A DNA stretch of 64,000 bases, taken from Pseudomonadota bacterium (GTDB lineage: Bacteria; Pseudomonadota; Alphaproteobacteria; Rhizobiales; Beijerinckiaceae). The stretch's first letter is position 1; every line of letters starts with the position of its first letter. Below, piece by piece: positions 14,799-24,959 of the stretch. Both the position numbers and the translations under genes were made by a program. The stretch covers positions 496,001 to 560,000 of the forward strand of contig JAIUNR010000001.1 in assembly GCA_020161575.1 (NCBI GenBank), given 5' to 3'. The notes under the pieces were generated by a model that made no database searches, was not told where the DNA came from, and saw only the letters and a list, made by a program, of their open reading frames with translations.

Positions 14799-17348
14799 AT
14801 GCTGAAGGAGAATCCCGTCGGAGCGCCGATCGACCGCAGCCAGCGTCAGGGCTCACCCCTGCTCCTGCTGCTGATCACGCTGGTCGTGATCGGTGGCGTT
14901 CTCGCCGTCTTCTATCTCGATGAACAGCAGCATTCCGCGGGAACGACCCTGCTTCTCGGTGTTTTCGCCGCGGCGGGCGTGCTGATGTCCTTCCTCTACG
15001 CGATGGGGATCATCCAGCCCTCGGGGCGGGCCGCGCGCAATGACATCACCAAATCCATCATCGACACGGCGCAGGAAGCGCATCTCGTGATCGATCGCGA
15101 GGGCAGGGTGCTTTACGCCAATGCAGCCTATCAGGCGCTGTGCGGCGGCATGATGGGGCGTCTGGCAAGCCTGCGCCCGGTGGAACGGCTTTTTTCCGGC
15201 GCGCCGGAGGTGAGCGAGGCTGTCTATCGGCTCGCGCAGGCGGCGCGCGAGGGGCGGCGCGCCTCCGAAACGATGCGTCTCGTGCCGGCACTGGCAGGCG
15301 GCGCGCCTTTCGCTTGGTATCGCGTGCGCGTGCGCCCGCTTTCGCGCGCGGGAGAGACCCTGCAATTCTGGACCGTCTCGGACATCACCCGTGATCGCGA
15401 GCGCAGCGAGAACGAATTCCAGGAACTCCAGCAGGCCATCTCCTATCTCGACAACGCGCCGGCCGGCTTTCTCTCCGTGCGCCCGGATGGGCGGCTGTCC
15501 TATGTCAATGCGACGCTGGCCGATTGGCTCGATCTCGATATCGCCGAGATCGCCGACCAGAATCTCGAATTGCGCGACCTCGTCTCCGGCGGCGGCGCGG
15601 CCCTGATCGCTTCGGTTCAGGGGGCGCCTGGCAGCATCAAGACCGAGACCATCGATCTCGATTTCAAGCGCAGGAACGGCCAGAGCCTGCCCGTTCGCCT
15701 TGTCCATCGCCTTGCCTTCGCGGCGGATGGAACGCCCGGCCCCTCGCGTACGCTCGTGCTCAACCGCAGCTCCGGCATGGGCGCCGATATCGCCGAGGGA
15801 TTGCGGGCGGCGGAGGTGCGCTTCGCGCGCTTCTTCAACAACTCGCCCCTCGCCATCGCCACTCTGGGGGGCGAAGGGCGCATCGAGGCGACCAATGCCC
15901 GCTTCGCCGCGCTTCTGCCTCCCCCCAATGCGGGCAACGACCAGCGGGACCTTTTCTCGCTCTTCGTCGCGGCGGACCGTGCCAAGATCGAGGCGGCCTT
16001 CCGGGATGCCGCGGCGGGCAAGGGCGAGCTTGATCCCGTGGATGCGATGCTCGAAGGGGATGGCAGCCGCTCGGCGCGCTGCTTCTTCGTGCCTTCCGAG
16101 CTGCGCGGCAGCGATGGCGAACTGGCTCTGGTCTATCTGGTGGAGACGACGGAAGAGAAGAAGCTTCAGGAGCAGTTCTTCCAGTCGATGAAGATGAATG
16201 CGATCGGCCAGCTGGCCGGGGGCGTCGCGCATGATTTCAACAATCATCTCCAGGCCATCGTCGGGTTTGCCGATCTCCTGATCGGCAATTACCGCGCCAC
16301 GGACCCGCGCTATCAGGATGTGATGCAGATCAAGAATTCGGCGAACCGGGCGAAGAGCCTCGTGCGCCAGCTTCTGGCCTTTTCGCGCCAGCAGACCCTG
16401 CTGCCTGAGACGATCGATCTTGGTGAACAGCTGAGCGATCTCACAAACCTGCTCAAGCGCTCCATCGGCCCCAATGTCGAGCTGGATGTGCGTCACGGTC
16501 GGGACTTGTGGGCGATCCATGCCGATCCCGCCTCCTTCGACAACATGATCATCAATCTCGCGGTCAATGCGCGCGATGCCATGCCTGCGGGCGGCAAACT
16601 CGAGATCCGCACGCGCAATGTCGAGGCGGCGGAATGCACAGCCTTCGCTGTCGAGGGTATGCCGGCCGCTGATTACGTTCTGGTCGAGGTTGCGGATACC
16701 GGCACCGGCATGAGCGAGGAGGTGCGCAAGAAGATCTTCGAGCCCTTCTTCACCACCAAGGATGTCGGGCGCGGTACCGGCCTCGGGCTTTCCTCGGTCT
16801 ATGGGTTCGTTACGCAATCCAACGGATTCATTGCCTGCGAGTCGGAACCGGGCAATGGCACGACCTTCCGTATCTTCCTGCCGCGCCGCGAGCGTGTCGC
16901 CGAGACCGCAGCCCCGACGCGGGGAGAGGGGGATACGAGCACCAGCGCCGCCGCGGCGCCGCCTCCGATCACCGATATGACCGGAAAGGGCACGATCCTG
17001 CTCGTCGAGGACGAGGATGCAGTCCGCAATTTCGGTGCCCGAGCGCTGCGTTCGCGTGGTTATACCGTAATCGAGGCGGAATCCGGCGTCGACGCGCTGG
17101 CGAAAGTCGGCGACGGCATCGACCGTATCGATCTCGTCGTGTCCGATGTCGTGATGCCGGAAATGGACGGCCCCACGCTGCTCAAGGAGCTTCGCGCGCG
17201 CAAGCCAGAGCTCAAGGTGATCTTCGTCTCCGGCTATGCCGAAGAAGCTTTCCGCAAGAATCTGCCGGATGGGCAGCAATTCGACTTCCTGCCCAAGCCT
17301 TTTGGCCTCAAGCAGCTTGTCGAGACGGTCAAGAGCGTGATGAGCTGA
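14799..17348 (+). CDS. cckA: CckA-like hybrid histidine kinase
   Basis: CckA is a membrane hybrid kinase that passes phosphate through ChpT to the cell-cycle regulator CtrA. The 849-residue product has two membrane helices (about 20-38 and 45-70), at least two PAS-like domains (about 80-440) and a HisKA domain with phospho-acceptor His478 ([14 protein letters not shown]). The ATPase domain follows (N box around [34 protein letters not shown]). The C-terminal receiver has VEDEDAVR and phospho-acceptor Asp783 ([11 protein letters not shown]). I chose ATG 14799 over TTG one codon earlier. It follows flhB by 60 bases. Confidence 0.9.
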   Translation: MLKENPVGAPIDRSQRQGSPLLLLLITLVVIGGVLAVFYLDEQQHSAGTTLLLGVFAAAGVLMSFLYAMGIIQPSGRAARNDITKSIIDTAQEAHLVIDREGRVLYANAAYQALCGGMMGRLASLRPVERLFSGAPEVSEAVYRLAQAAREGRRASETMRLVPALAGGAPFAWYRVRVRPLSRAGETLQFWTVSDITRDRERSENEFQELQQAISYLDNAPAGFLSVRPDGRLSYVNATLADWLDLDIAEIADQNLELRDLVSGGGAALIASVQGAPGSIKTETIDLDFKRRNGQSLPVRLVHRLAFAADGTPGPSRTLVLNRSSGMGADIAEGLRAAEVRFARFFNNSPLAIATLGGEGRIEATNARFAALLPPPNAGNDQRDLFSLFVAADRAKIEAAFRDAAAGKGELDPVDAMLEGDGSRSARCFFVPSELRGSDGELALVYLVETTEEKKLQEQFFQSMKMNAIGQLAGGVAHDFNNHLQAIVGFADLLIGNYRATDPRYQDVMQIKNSANRAKSLVRQLLAFSRQQTLLPETIDLGEQLSDLTNLLKRSIGPNVELDVRHGRDLWAIHADPASFDNMIINLAVNARDAMPAGGKLEIRTRNVEAAECTAFAVEGMPAADYVLVEVADTGTGMSEEVRKKIFEPFFTTKDVGRGTGLGLSSVYGFVTQSNGFIACESEPGNGTTFRIFLPRRERVAETAAPTRGEGDTSTSAAAAPPPITDMTGKGTILLVEDEDAVRNFGARALRSRGYTVIEAESGVDALAKVGDGIDRIDLVVSDVVMPEMDGPTLLKELRARKPELKVIFVSGYAEEAFRKNLPDGQQFDFLPKPFGLKQLVETVKSVMS

Positions 17349-17413
17349 AGCCCGAACGCCTGCGCATTTTGTCGAGATGGCAGATGTCATCTCGGAATTC
17401 GTCCGGTCGGGCT
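17349..17413. repeat. Nested inverted repeats after cckA
   Basis: Immediately after the cckA stop, AGCCCGA (17349-17355) is the exact complement of TCGGGCT (17407-17413). Inside this, CGAGATG (17373-17379) pairs with CATCTCG (17388-17394). No T tract follows, so it is not a classical terminator. It could end the flagellar transcript by another route or protect its 3' end. Confidence 0.5.
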
Positions 17414-17470
17414 GCGGAATGACCCTGTATCGTGACGAGCCTGCACAGGATCATTGAAGCGCAGGACGTC

Positions 17471-18454
17471 TTAATCGTCCGAGATCATGCCACCGTCATA
17501 CGAGGCCATGATCCTGCCGAGGGCGGCGCGCGCGCGATCATCGAACGGCGCTGTCTCTTGTGCTTGCGTCGAGACGGGCCAGTTCCGGTCCCCATGGAGG
17601 AGGGCTTGCAGGGCTTCTCCCTGTTCCAGCCCTGCCTTTCCGCTCGACTTTGCCAAAAGCGCTAGGATCTCCGCCTCGCTCAATGTTCCTATCGTTGCCA
17701 GAAACCCCTTGATCAGGCGTTCCGTGAGCATGCGGTCGGGATGAGCGACATTCTCATGCGCGCGGCCAAGCTCATAGAAATGGGTAACGGCATTCCAGGG
17801 TGTCGGTGCGGCAGGAAAACGACCAACAAGCTCTTCTTCTTCCTTCCGAACGTAAAAGCGATTCAGTTCATCCGTGAAAGCGAAGAGATAGCCATTGCCG
17901 GTCAGGATACCCTCCCAGCTTTCATGCGCGGGCAGGGTCGAGCCAGGCTCTATGGCCTCGATGCAGAGGATGGAGGGGCGGTGACGCCTCCAGTCAAGGC
18001 CGGAAAGCACGTCGCCCTCCGCTCCTTCGACATCGATTTTCAGGAAATCGACATGCGGTGCCTGAATCTCGTCAAGCAAGCCGGAAAGGCGGCGAATCGG
18101 CTTGCGCTCACTGGCATAACCGGCGCCAAATTCTGCTGCCCCACGCGCGTGGCTTTCGATGATGGTCGAAAAGCCGTGCAGTCGATCGACCTTATGGAAG
18201 GTGACCTCGCCATCCTCGCGCCCAATCAGGTGATTCGCCACGAGATCGCGCGGTCGAATGAGGCGATAGAGCGCCGCCAGATCTTCCTGCGGCTCCACAA
18301 CCAGACCCCGCCACCCCTTGAGGTAGAAGTGGAAGCTTACATTGTCCGCGACAGGGTGGCCTCCGCCAATATCGACATAGAAGGCATCCCTGCGCTCTCC
18401 GAGAACAAGATCGAGGTGAAAATCCTCAAGGCGCTGGGCGTAGGAAAGGTTCAT
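17471..18454 (-). CDS. FkbM-family methyltransferase with C-terminal extension
   Basis: FkbM-type enzymes transfer methyl groups from S-adenosylmethionine to hydroxyls, often on sugars. The 327-residue product has the AdoMet loop DAFYVDIGGGHPVADNVS (about residues 23-40), VVEPQEDL and the family motif VDFLKIDVEGAEGDVLSGLD (about 133-152), then CIEAIEPG. After about residue 215 comes a 110-residue extension of no recognised domain. It stands alone on the minus strand between cckA and recA. The substrate is unknown; surface glycan or flagellin glycan is only suggested by position. Confidence 0.82.
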   Translation of the reverse strand: MNLSYAQRLEDFHLDLVLGERRDAFYVDIGGGHPVADNVSFHFYLKGWRGLVVEPQEDLAALYRLIRPRDLVANHLIGREDGEVTFHKVDRLHGFSTIIESHARGAAEFGAGYASERKPIRRLSGLLDEIQAPHVDFLKIDVEGAEGDVLSGLDWRRHRPSILCIEAIEPGSTLPAHESWEGILTGNGYLFAFTDELNRFYVRKEEEELVGRFPAAPTPWNAVTHFYELGRAHENVAHPDRMLTERLIKGFLATIGTLSEAEILALLAKSSGKAGLEQGEALQALLHGDRNWPVSTQAQETAPFDDRARAALGRIMASYDGGMISDD

Positions 18455-18522
18455 CGGTGCCGCTTTCGATCGCCGCTTCGCGGCCTCTGGGTGATTTGCA
18501 TGGGAAATCTCGGGAAGTCAAG

Positions 18523-18537
18523 GAACAAAAAAAGAAC
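18523..18537 (+). promoter_or_regulatory. SOS (LexA) box upstream of recA
   Basis: GAAC-AAAAAAA-GAAC is an exact match to the alphaproteobacterial LexA recognition sequence GAAC-N7-GAAC. It lies 72 bases before the recA GTG and directly beside the candidate promoter at 18538-18566, so bound LexA would block it. A third GAAC sits at 18548-18551. Confidence 0.8.
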
Positions 18538-18566
18538 TTTACAACGAGAACAAAGGGTGAATAAGC
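18538..18566 (+). promoter_or_regulatory. Candidate recA promoter
   Basis: TTTACA (18538-18543) and ATAAGC (18561-18566) are separated by exactly 17 bases and resemble -35 and -10 elements. The -10 match is modest. The LexA box ends at the first base of the -35 element, which fits SOS repression. Confidence 0.45.
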
Positions 18567-18608
18567 TTGTCGTTGAACCTACTGCGCCGATGCCCTAAGG
18601 AGGTTAAC

Positions 18609-19679
18609 GTGTCCCAGGCCCAACTCCGTCTCGTCGAAGGATCCTCCATGGATAAGACCAAGGCGCTCGATGCCGCGCTCTCCCAGATAGAACGTGCCTT
18701 CGGCAAAGGCTCGATCATGCGCCTCGGCCAGCAGAAGGTGATGGAGATCGAGACGGTGCCGACAGGCTCGCTCTCGCTCGATATCGCTCTTGGTGTCGGC
18801 GGCTTGCCCAAAGGGCGCATTGTTGAGATCTACGGCCCCGAATCGTCGGGTAAGACGACGCTTGCCTTGCATACAATTGCCGAGGCCCAGAAGGGGGGCG
18901 GCGTGTGCGCTTTCGTCGATGCAGAGCACGCGCTGGACCCTGTTTATGCCCGCAAACTCGGGGTCAATCTGGATAATCTCCTGATTTCTCAGCCCGATAC
19001 CGGAGAGCAGGCGCTTGAAATCACGGACACGCTCGTTCGCTCTGGTGCGGTTGACGTTTTGGTCGTCGATTCAGTCGCTGCTCTGACACCGAAGGCCGAA
19101 ATCGAAGGCGAGATGGGCGAGATGCAGCCCGGCCTGCAGGCGCGCCTCATGAGCCAGGCGCTGCGCAAGCTTACCGGCTCCATTTCACGCTCGAACACGA
19201 TGGTGATTTTCATCAATCAGATCCGCATGAAAATCGGCGTCATGTATGGCAGCCCCGAGACGACGACAGGCGGTAATGCCCTGAAATTCTACGCCTCCGT
19301 CCGGCTTGATATTCGGCGTGTGGGCTCGATCAAGGAACGTGAGGAAGTTGTCGGTAATACGACTCGGGTGAAGGTGGTGAAGAACAAGGTCGCGCCGCCT
19401 TTCAAGCAGGTCGAGTTCGACATCATGTATGGCGAGGGCATTTCAAAAACCGGCGAGTTGGTGGATCTCGGCGTCAAGGCGGGCATCGTCGAGAAGTCCG
19501 GCGCCTGGTTCTCCTATGACAGCCAACGACTCGGACAGGGGCGCGAAAACGCCAAACAATTCCTACGGCAGAATCCCGAAGCGGCGAACCGGATTGAGCA
19601 GGCTATCCGGCAGAATGCTGGATTGATCGCGGATTCCATTCTCGCGGCTTCGCCGGGGGAGGATGACGGCGATAGTTAA
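18609..19679 (+). CDS. recA: RecA recombinase
   Basis: RecA catalyses strand exchange in homologous recombination and triggers LexA self-cleavage in the SOS response. The 356-residue product has the Walker A motif GPESSGKT at residues 76-83, the Walker B region [10 protein letters not shown], the L2-region sequence [21 protein letters not shown] and the usual start region [20 protein letters not shown]. The GTG at 18609 has AAGGAGG six bases upstream and matches relatives; the longer open frame adds 14 non-conserved codons. An exact LexA box lies upstream. Confidence 0.98.
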   Translation: MSQAQLRLVEGSSMDKTKALDAALSQIERAFGKGSIMRLGQQKVMEIETVPTGSLSLDIALGVGGLPKGRIVEIYGPESSGKTTLALHTIAEAQKGGGVCAFVDAEHALDPVYARKLGVNLDNLLISQPDTGEQALEITDTLVRSGAVDVLVVDSVAALTPKAEIEGEMGEMQPGLQARLMSQALRKLTGSISRSNTMVIFINQIRMKIGVMYGSPETTTGGNALKFYASVRLDIRRVGSIKEREEVVGNTTRVKVVKNKVAPPFKQVEFDIMYGEGISKTGELVDLGVKAGIVEKSGAWFSYDSQRLGQGRENAKQFLRQNPEAANRIEQAIRQNAGLIADSILAASPGEDDGDS

Positions 19680-19741
19680 GTCCGCTTTTTGAGGCTGGTA
19701 GCCTTCGGGTGCATGGACAGGCTCATCGACGGCAACTAGAA

Positions 19742-19785
19742 CCAGAACACGATAAACCTCCTCAACGCGGAGAATTGGGTTCTGG
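19742..19785 (+). promoter_or_regulatory. Stem-loop in the alaS leader
   Basis: CCAGAAC (19742-19748) pairs with GTTCTGG (19779-19785), ending one base before the alaS ATG at 19787. Inside, CTCC (19758-19761) can pair with GGAG (19769-19772), the nearest ribosome-site-like sequence. Such a fold would hide the initiation region. Regulation by this element is an inference. Confidence 0.4.
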
Positions 19786-19786
19786 C

Positions 19787-22444
19787 ATGAGTGGCGTCAA
19801 CGATATCCGGTCGACTTTTCTCGACTTCTTTGGAAAGAACGGGCACAGCCTTGTGCCCTCTTCGTCCCTTGTTCCGCGCAATGACCCGACCTTGATGTTC
19901 ACCAGCGCCGGCATGGTGCAGTTCAAGAATTTATTCACTGGCGTTGAGACCCGAAATTATACGCGTGCTGCAACATCCCAGAAGTGCCTTCGCGCAGGTG
20001 GCAAGCATAACGATCTCGACAATGTCGGATATACGGCGCGACACCATACTTTCTTTGAGATGCTGGGCAATTTTTCCTTCGGGGATTATTTCAAGGAAGA
20101 GGCAATCCACTACGCATGGACGCTGGTGACGCGGGAATACCAGCTTCCCAAGGAAAAGTTGGTTGTCACGGTCTACCATGACGACGACGAGGCCTTCGGG
20201 CTCTGGAAGAAGATTGCTGGTCTTCCTGATGAGAAAATCATCCGGATCGCCACATCGGATAACTTCTGGTCCATGGGGGATACAGGACCTTGCGGGCCCT
20301 GTTCTGAAATCTTCTACGACCATGGTCCCCAGATCCAGGGTGGCCCACCAGGCTCCGCGGATGCCGATGGTGACCGCTTCATCGAGATCTGGAATCTCGT
20401 CTTCATGCAATACGAGCAATTGGCGAGCGGTGAGCGCATCGCCTTGCCGCGCCCGTCGATCGATACGGGCATGGGGCTCGAGCGCATTTCAGCGGTTCTC
20501 CAGGGAACCCATGACAATTACGAAACGGATATGATGAGAGCGCTCATCCAGGCGGTGGAGGACATGGTCTCCGTCCGTTCGGAAGGCGCACAGAAAGCCA
20601 GCCATCGCGTGATCGCGGATCATCTGCGTGCCGCGAGTTTCCTTGTCGCTGACGGCGTGCTGCCCTCCAATGAAGGACGCGGCTATGTCGCGCGCCGCAT
20701 CATGCGGCGGGGGATGCGTCACGCGCAGTTGCTTGGTGCCAAGGACCCGCTGATGCATCGCCTTGTTCCGGTTCTCGTGCGGGAGATGGGGCAGGCCTAT
20801 CCGGAGCTTTTGCGCGCGGAAGCGTTGATCAGCGAGACCTTGCTTCTTGAGGAAAAGCGTTTCCGCAAGACCTTGGAGCGCGGTCTTGCCCTGCTTGAAA
20901 ATGAAGCGGCGCCCCTGGTCGCGGGGCAAAAGCTGGCGGGGGAAACCGCATTCCGGCTATACGACACCTATGGTTTTCCGCTCGATCTGACGCAGGACGC
21001 ACTCCGCGCGCGGCAGATTGGTGTTGATACCGATGGCTTCAACGCGGCGATGGCGCGCCAGAAAGAGGAAGCGCGCGCAGCCTGGGCAGGCTCCGGGGAG
21101 GCGGCGAATGAAACCATCTGGTTCGGCGTGAAGGACAGTGTCGGCGCGACGGAATTCCTTGGTTACAGCACCACGACCGCCGAGGCCATGGTCAGCGCGA
21201 TCGTGCATGAGGGAGCCTTGGTGGACAGGGCGGGCGAAGGAAAAGCCGCGCTCGTTTTCAACCAGACACCTTTTTACGGCGAATCCGGTGGTCAGGTCGG
21301 CGATCGCGGCGTGATCCGCGGGGAGGGTTTTACCTTCCGCGTGACCGATACCCAGAAGAAACTTGGTGATCTCTTCGTCCATCACGGGGTTGTCGAGCAA
21401 GGTACGGTAACGGTTGGCGCGGCGGCGACGCTTGCAGTGGATACGGCCCGGCGGAATGAAATCCGCGCGAACCATTCCGCCACACACCTGCTTCATGAAG
21501 CTTTGCGGCAAGTTTTGGGGGATCATGTTGCGCAGAAGGGCTCGCTTGTGGAGCCCGATCGCCTGCGCTTTGATATTTCCCATCCCAAACCGATCACGCT
21601 CGAAGAGCTTGAGGCTGTGGAAGAAATGGCCAATGCCGCGATCTTGCGCAATGAGCCTGTGGTTACCAGGCTGATGGGCGTTGAAGAGGCGATGGAATCG
21701 GGCGCGCGTGCCCTTTTCGGTGAGAAATACGGTGATGAGGTTCGCGTCGTTTCGATGGGGAGCATCGATACCGCGGAGGGTGCCAAGCCCTATTCGGTCG
21801 AGCTTTGCGGCGGCACGCATGTCGAGCGCACCGGCGATATCGGCCTTGTCTCCATTCTGGGCGAGGGGGCGGTTGCTGCGGGTGTCCGGCGCATCGAGGC
21901 GATGACGGGGAATGGCGCGCGCCGGCATCTGAACAGCGAGCGCCAGCGCATACGCACAATTGCTTCCACGTTGAAAGTCGGCGTCGAGGACGTCGCGACT
22001 CGTGTCGGCGCTATCGCGGAGGAACGGCGCAGGTTCGAAAAGGAGCTTGGCGAGGCCCGCAAGAAGCTGGCGCTTGGCGGTGGTGCCGGCGAGCAGGATG
22101 CTTCTGAGTTGATCAATGGTGTCCGTTTTGTCGGAAAGCAGGTTGACGGGGTGGAAGCCAAGGACCTCAAGGGGCTTGTCGATCAGCAGAAGGCGAAGAT
22201 CGGTTCTGGCATTGTCGCGATGCTGGCTGTCGGAGAAGATCAGCGCGCGGGAATTGTCGTTGGTGTAACCGAGGATCTTGTCGCCCGCTTCAGCGCGGTC
22301 GATCTGGTGCGTGCGGCGTCGGAAGTCCTGGGCGGCAAAGGCGGCGGTGGCCGGCCCGATATGGCGCAGGCTGGCGGCCCGGATGGGGCGCGGGCGCCGG
22401 ATGCGGTGGCGGCGATTGCCGCTCGAATTGCAGCGGCGGGGTGA
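19787..22444 (+). CDS. alaS: Alanyl-tRNA synthetase
   Basis: AlaRS charges tRNA-Ala and hydrolyses mischarged Ser/Gly. The 885-residue product begins [20 protein letters not shown] and has the class II catalytic core ([41 protein letters not shown]), the editing domain with metal ligands HSATH near residue 565 and CGGTH near 673, and the C-terminal oligomerisation domain ending [16 protein letters not shown]. The ATG at 19787 is chosen because conservation begins there; the frame extends 26 codons upstream. A K+ channel gene follows after three bases. Confidence 0.98.
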   Translation: MSGVNDIRSTFLDFFGKNGHSLVPSSSLVPRNDPTLMFTSAGMVQFKNLFTGVETRNYTRAATSQKCLRAGGKHNDLDNVGYTARHHTFFEMLGNFSFGDYFKEEAIHYAWTLVTREYQLPKEKLVVTVYHDDDEAFGLWKKIAGLPDEKIIRIATSDNFWSMGDTGPCGPCSEIFYDHGPQIQGGPPGSADADGDRFIEIWNLVFMQYEQLASGERIALPRPSIDTGMGLERISAVLQGTHDNYETDMMRALIQAVEDMVSVRSEGAQKASHRVIADHLRAASFLVADGVLPSNEGRGYVARRIMRRGMRHAQLLGAKDPLMHRLVPVLVREMGQAYPELLRAEALISETLLLEEKRFRKTLERGLALLENEAAPLVAGQKLAGETAFRLYDTYGFPLDLTQDALRARQIGVDTDGFNAAMARQKEEARAAWAGSGEAANETIWFGVKDSVGATEFLGYSTTTAEAMVSAIVHEGALVDRAGEGKAALVFNQTPFYGESGGQVGDRGVIRGEGFTFRVTDTQKKLGDLFVHHGVVEQGTVTVGAAATLAVDTARRNEIRANHSATHLLHEALRQVLGDHVAQKGSLVEPDRLRFDISHPKPITLEELEAVEEMANAAILRNEPVVTRLMGVEEAMESGARALFGEKYGDEVRVVSMGSIDTAEGAKPYSVELCGGTHVERTGDIGLVSILGEGAVAAGVRRIEAMTGNGARRHLNSERQRIRTIASTLKVGVEDVATRVGAIAEERRRFEKELGEARKKLALGGGAGEQDASELINGVRFVGKQVDGVEAKDLKGLVDQQKAKIGSGIVAMLAVGEDQRAGIVVGVTEDLVARFSAVDLVRAASEVLGGKGGGGRPDMAQAGGPDGARAPDAVAAIAARIAAAG

Positions 22445-22447
22445 TCC

Positions 22448-23656
22448 ATGGCGCGTCTGCGTTCTCTCGCGATCATACGCAGACGCACTTACGAGATCCT
22501 CGATGTCGGCTCGCAGCATGATCCTGTGAGCCGCATCGTCCACCGTGCCTTGGTTGCGCTCGTCCTGCTGAGCGTTGCAGCCACGATCCTTGAATCGATT
22601 CCGGCGCTTCATGCGCGCTATCGCATATTCTTCCAGGGGATCGAATTTCTGGCTGGCGGGCTGTTCACGCTCGAATATCTGCTGCGGATATGGGCAACGC
22701 CGGAGCATCCACCCTTGCAGCATTTTCCGGTCTGGCGCGCGCGTATCAATTACGCCGGCAGCCCGGCCATGATCATCGATCTGCTGGCAATCGTACCGTT
22801 CTATCTGGCCGCCTTCACCACGAGTGATTTCGAGGTGCTGGTCATTTTGCGCTTCCTACGCTTTTACAAGCTCGCGCGTTACTCCCCTGGCATGCGCTCG
22901 CTCATCGAAGCCGTGCAGAGCGAGAGGCGCGCGCTGATCGCCTGCCTGATTATTCTCGGCGGTCTCATGATCATCGCGGCGGCGATCATGCACGCGGTGG
23001 AGGGGAAGGCGCAGCCCGACAAGTTCGGCACCATCCCCGAGGCGATGTACTGGGCAATCATCACCTTGACGACCGTGGGTTACGGGGATGCCGCACCGAT
23101 AACACCCGCCGGCAAACTTGTTGCGGGCGGAACGGCGGTGATGGGGCTGGTGATGCTTTCGCTGCCTGTCGGCATCATCGCCACGGCTTTTGCCGAGGTG
23201 ATCCACCGGCGTGATTTCGTCGTCACCTGGAACATGGTTTCGCGCGTGCCGCTTTTTTCACGGCTTGATGCCTCCGAAATCGCTGCCGTTATGCGCTATC
23301 TGCGTTCGCGTGCGGTTGAAGCTGGCGATGTGGTGGTGCACCGCGATGATCCGGCGCAATCGATGTATTTTATTTCCGCCGGCGCGGTGGAGGTCGAGCT
23401 GCCGGATCGCCGGATACGTTTGGATGAAGGCCATTTTTTTGGCGAGATCGCTATTCTGCGCAAGGGGCGGCGCAGTGCGACGGTGCGCGCCCTCGAGGCA
23501 TCGCGGCTGCTTGTGCTGGACCGCGAGGATCTTCTGACCCTGATGGAGCAGAACAGCACAATTGCCGAGCATGTCCAGTCGGTTGCGCAAAGCCGGTTGG
23601 GGCCGCATCCGCTGGAACCCTCCGGCGATATCACCGAACCCGAAATTACGCCTTGA
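22448..23656 (+). CDS. Cyclic-nucleotide-gated potassium channel
   Basis: A 402-residue inner-membrane channel of the MlotiK1 type. Helices S1-S4 lie at about residues 30-150 (S4-like LVILRFLRFYKLARY), and the pore has the K+ selectivity filter TTVGYGD at residues 208-214. The S6 helix precedes a C-terminal cyclic-nucleotide-binding domain (about 265-385) with the phosphate-binding cassette FFGEIAILRKGRRSATVRA. MlotiK1 has about 355 residues; this protein has a longer N-terminus and a 20-residue tail. It starts three bases after alaS, so the two are probably cotranscribed. Confidence 0.88.
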   Translation: MARLRSLAIIRRRTYEILDVGSQHDPVSRIVHRALVALVLLSVAATILESIPALHARYRIFFQGIEFLAGGLFTLEYLLRIWATPEHPPLQHFPVWRARINYAGSPAMIIDLLAIVPFYLAAFTTSDFEVLVILRFLRFYKLARYSPGMRSLIEAVQSERRALIACLIILGGLMIIAAAIMHAVEGKAQPDKFGTIPEAMYWAIITLTTVGYGDAAPITPAGKLVAGGTAVMGLVMLSLPVGIIATAFAEVIHRRDFVVTWNMVSRVPLFSRLDASEIAAVMRYLRSRAVEAGDVVVHRDDPAQSMYFISAGAVEVELPDRRIRLDEGHFFGEIAILRKGRRSATVRALEASRLLVLDREDLLTLMEQNSTIAEHVQSVAQSRLGPHPLEPSGDITEPEITP

Positions 23657-23720
23657 TCGCACTTCCTGCGAGGAAAAAGGGGCGCCGGCTGGGCGAGCGT
23701 ATGCTTTTCCGGCCCACGTT

Positions 23721-24830
23721 TTACCCGGCTGCGGTTCTCCCTGTGCGTGCGGGATACGGGCGCAGGGCGAGGAGCGGCGCCGGCAGATTGGCTTCGAGCC
23801 AGGCGGCGATCACGCTCTGCCGCCGGGCGAGATAGATCCCGAGCGCAACAACGAGAAGACCGAAAGCGGAAAGCGCGAAGGGGAAGATCAGCGAATCCTT
23901 GAAGACGCGATAGGCGAGATCACTCAGATAGACCATGACCCCGATCACGCCGAGGGCAGCATAGACGCGACGACCGGACCAGACCGCCACCGCGAGAAGC
24001 GCGACGTTGATGAGGCAGTAAAGGAATTTCGCCAGATCGCTGTTGGAGGATTGGAAGGTCAGCCCGCCCCAGAAGGTGATGGCGGCGACGATGTGAAGCC
24101 AGAAGGCGAAATCGGAGCGCCTTGGGCGCATCTCGTAGGCGCAGGTCAGCACGAAAAGCGCGATGCCGAACCAGAGCGACACTTTGCGGCGGATCTGGAA
24201 ACTGAAAAGCTCGCTCCCGGTGATCCAGATGGCGAGGTCCATCGAGAGGAACCAGAGGCTGAAGGCCGCGGGAAAGGCAATGAAGGCGAAGGCGTAGCGC
24301 CTTGCGGCGAGCAGCGCCGCCGCCAGCGTCGCGATCTCCATCGGGATCCAGCCGCCCTGAATGTAATGGAAGAAATTCCGGTATTGGCCCGGCTTCTCAA
24401 AACCGGCCCAGCTGCCTGTCGCATCCTGAAGCGCGAAGACCACCAATGGCACCATTGCAACGGCTGCCGCGACCAGCAGGCCGCCAGGGGTGCGGGTGTC
24501 GTCCTTGCGCCATAATCTGTCGCCCATGAACCACAGCCCGAGGCCATAGGCTATTCCGGTTGCGGCCAGCCCGGCGCTGCCCATCGCGGAGAAGGCGAGG
24601 GTGGAGAACAGCCCCATCGCGCTCATGATGATCAGTGCGCCGGCATACCAGAGCAGGTGGATGAGATCGAAGCGGGTGGCCGGCGCTGCCGAATTTTCCG
24701 CCAGAGGGGGACTGGCGGGCGCGCGCCCCGCGAGAAAGCCTTGCAGCCTCTGGGCCGAGGTGGAATCGATCACGCCCGCCAGGACGGCGGCATCAAGATC
24801 GGCTCTGGAAAAGCGATCGGAACTGTTCAT
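23721..24830 (-). CDS. DUF2157-like polytopic membrane protein
   Basis: A 369-residue protein of unknown function. The first 60 residues are soluble (FSRADLDAAVLAGVIDSTSAQRL, a pattern typical of DUF2157 N-termini), and the rest forms about nine or ten membrane helices, for example LLWYAGALIIMSAMGLFSTL and FALSAFGLLVVALGIYLARR. I start at ATG 24830 (MNSSDRF); in-frame codons upstream to 24908 cannot be excluded because no start has a clear ribosome site. Convergent with the K+ channel and downstream of the icd terminator. Confidence 0.6.
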   Translation of the reverse strand: MNSSDRFSRADLDAAVLAGVIDSTSAQRLQGFLAGRAPASPPLAENSAAPATRFDLIHLLWYAGALIIMSAMGLFSTLAFSAMGSAGLAATGIAYGLGLWFMGDRLWRKDDTRTPGGLLVAAAVAMVPLVVFALQDATGSWAGFEKPGQYRNFFHYIQGGWIPMEIATLAAALLAARRYAFAFIAFPAAFSLWFLSMDLAIWITGSELFSFQIRRKVSLWFGIALFVLTCAYEMRPRRSDFAFWLHIVAAITFWGGLTFQSSNSDLAKFLYCLINVALLAVAVWSGRRVYAALGVIGVMVYLSDLAYRVFKDSLIFPFALSAFGLLVVALGIYLARRQSVIAAWLEANLPAPLLALRPYPARTGRTAAG

Positions 24831-24910
24831 CGCGCCACTATGCGAGGCGGTCATGCGCGCAGCAAGTGCGCCAGCGCACAATTCAGGGGAGGCGCGCGCG
24901 AGCTGCACAC

Positions 24911-24935
24911 AAAAAAGGGGCCTTCCGGCCCCTTT
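24911..24935 (-). terminator. Rho-independent terminator of icd
   Basis: On the minus strand AAAGGGGCC pairs with GGCCCCTTT around a four-base loop, followed by a run of T (plus-strand A run from 24911). It lies 25 bases after the icd stop. Confidence 0.85.
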
Positions 24936-24959
24936 GCTGTGAGACAGGCGTGGCGGCGA

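Noticed and set aside
14853-17390. An 845-codon minus-strand open frame opposite cckA
   Set aside because: It is antisense to a complete hybrid kinase with all motifs and has no recognisable domain or start signal.
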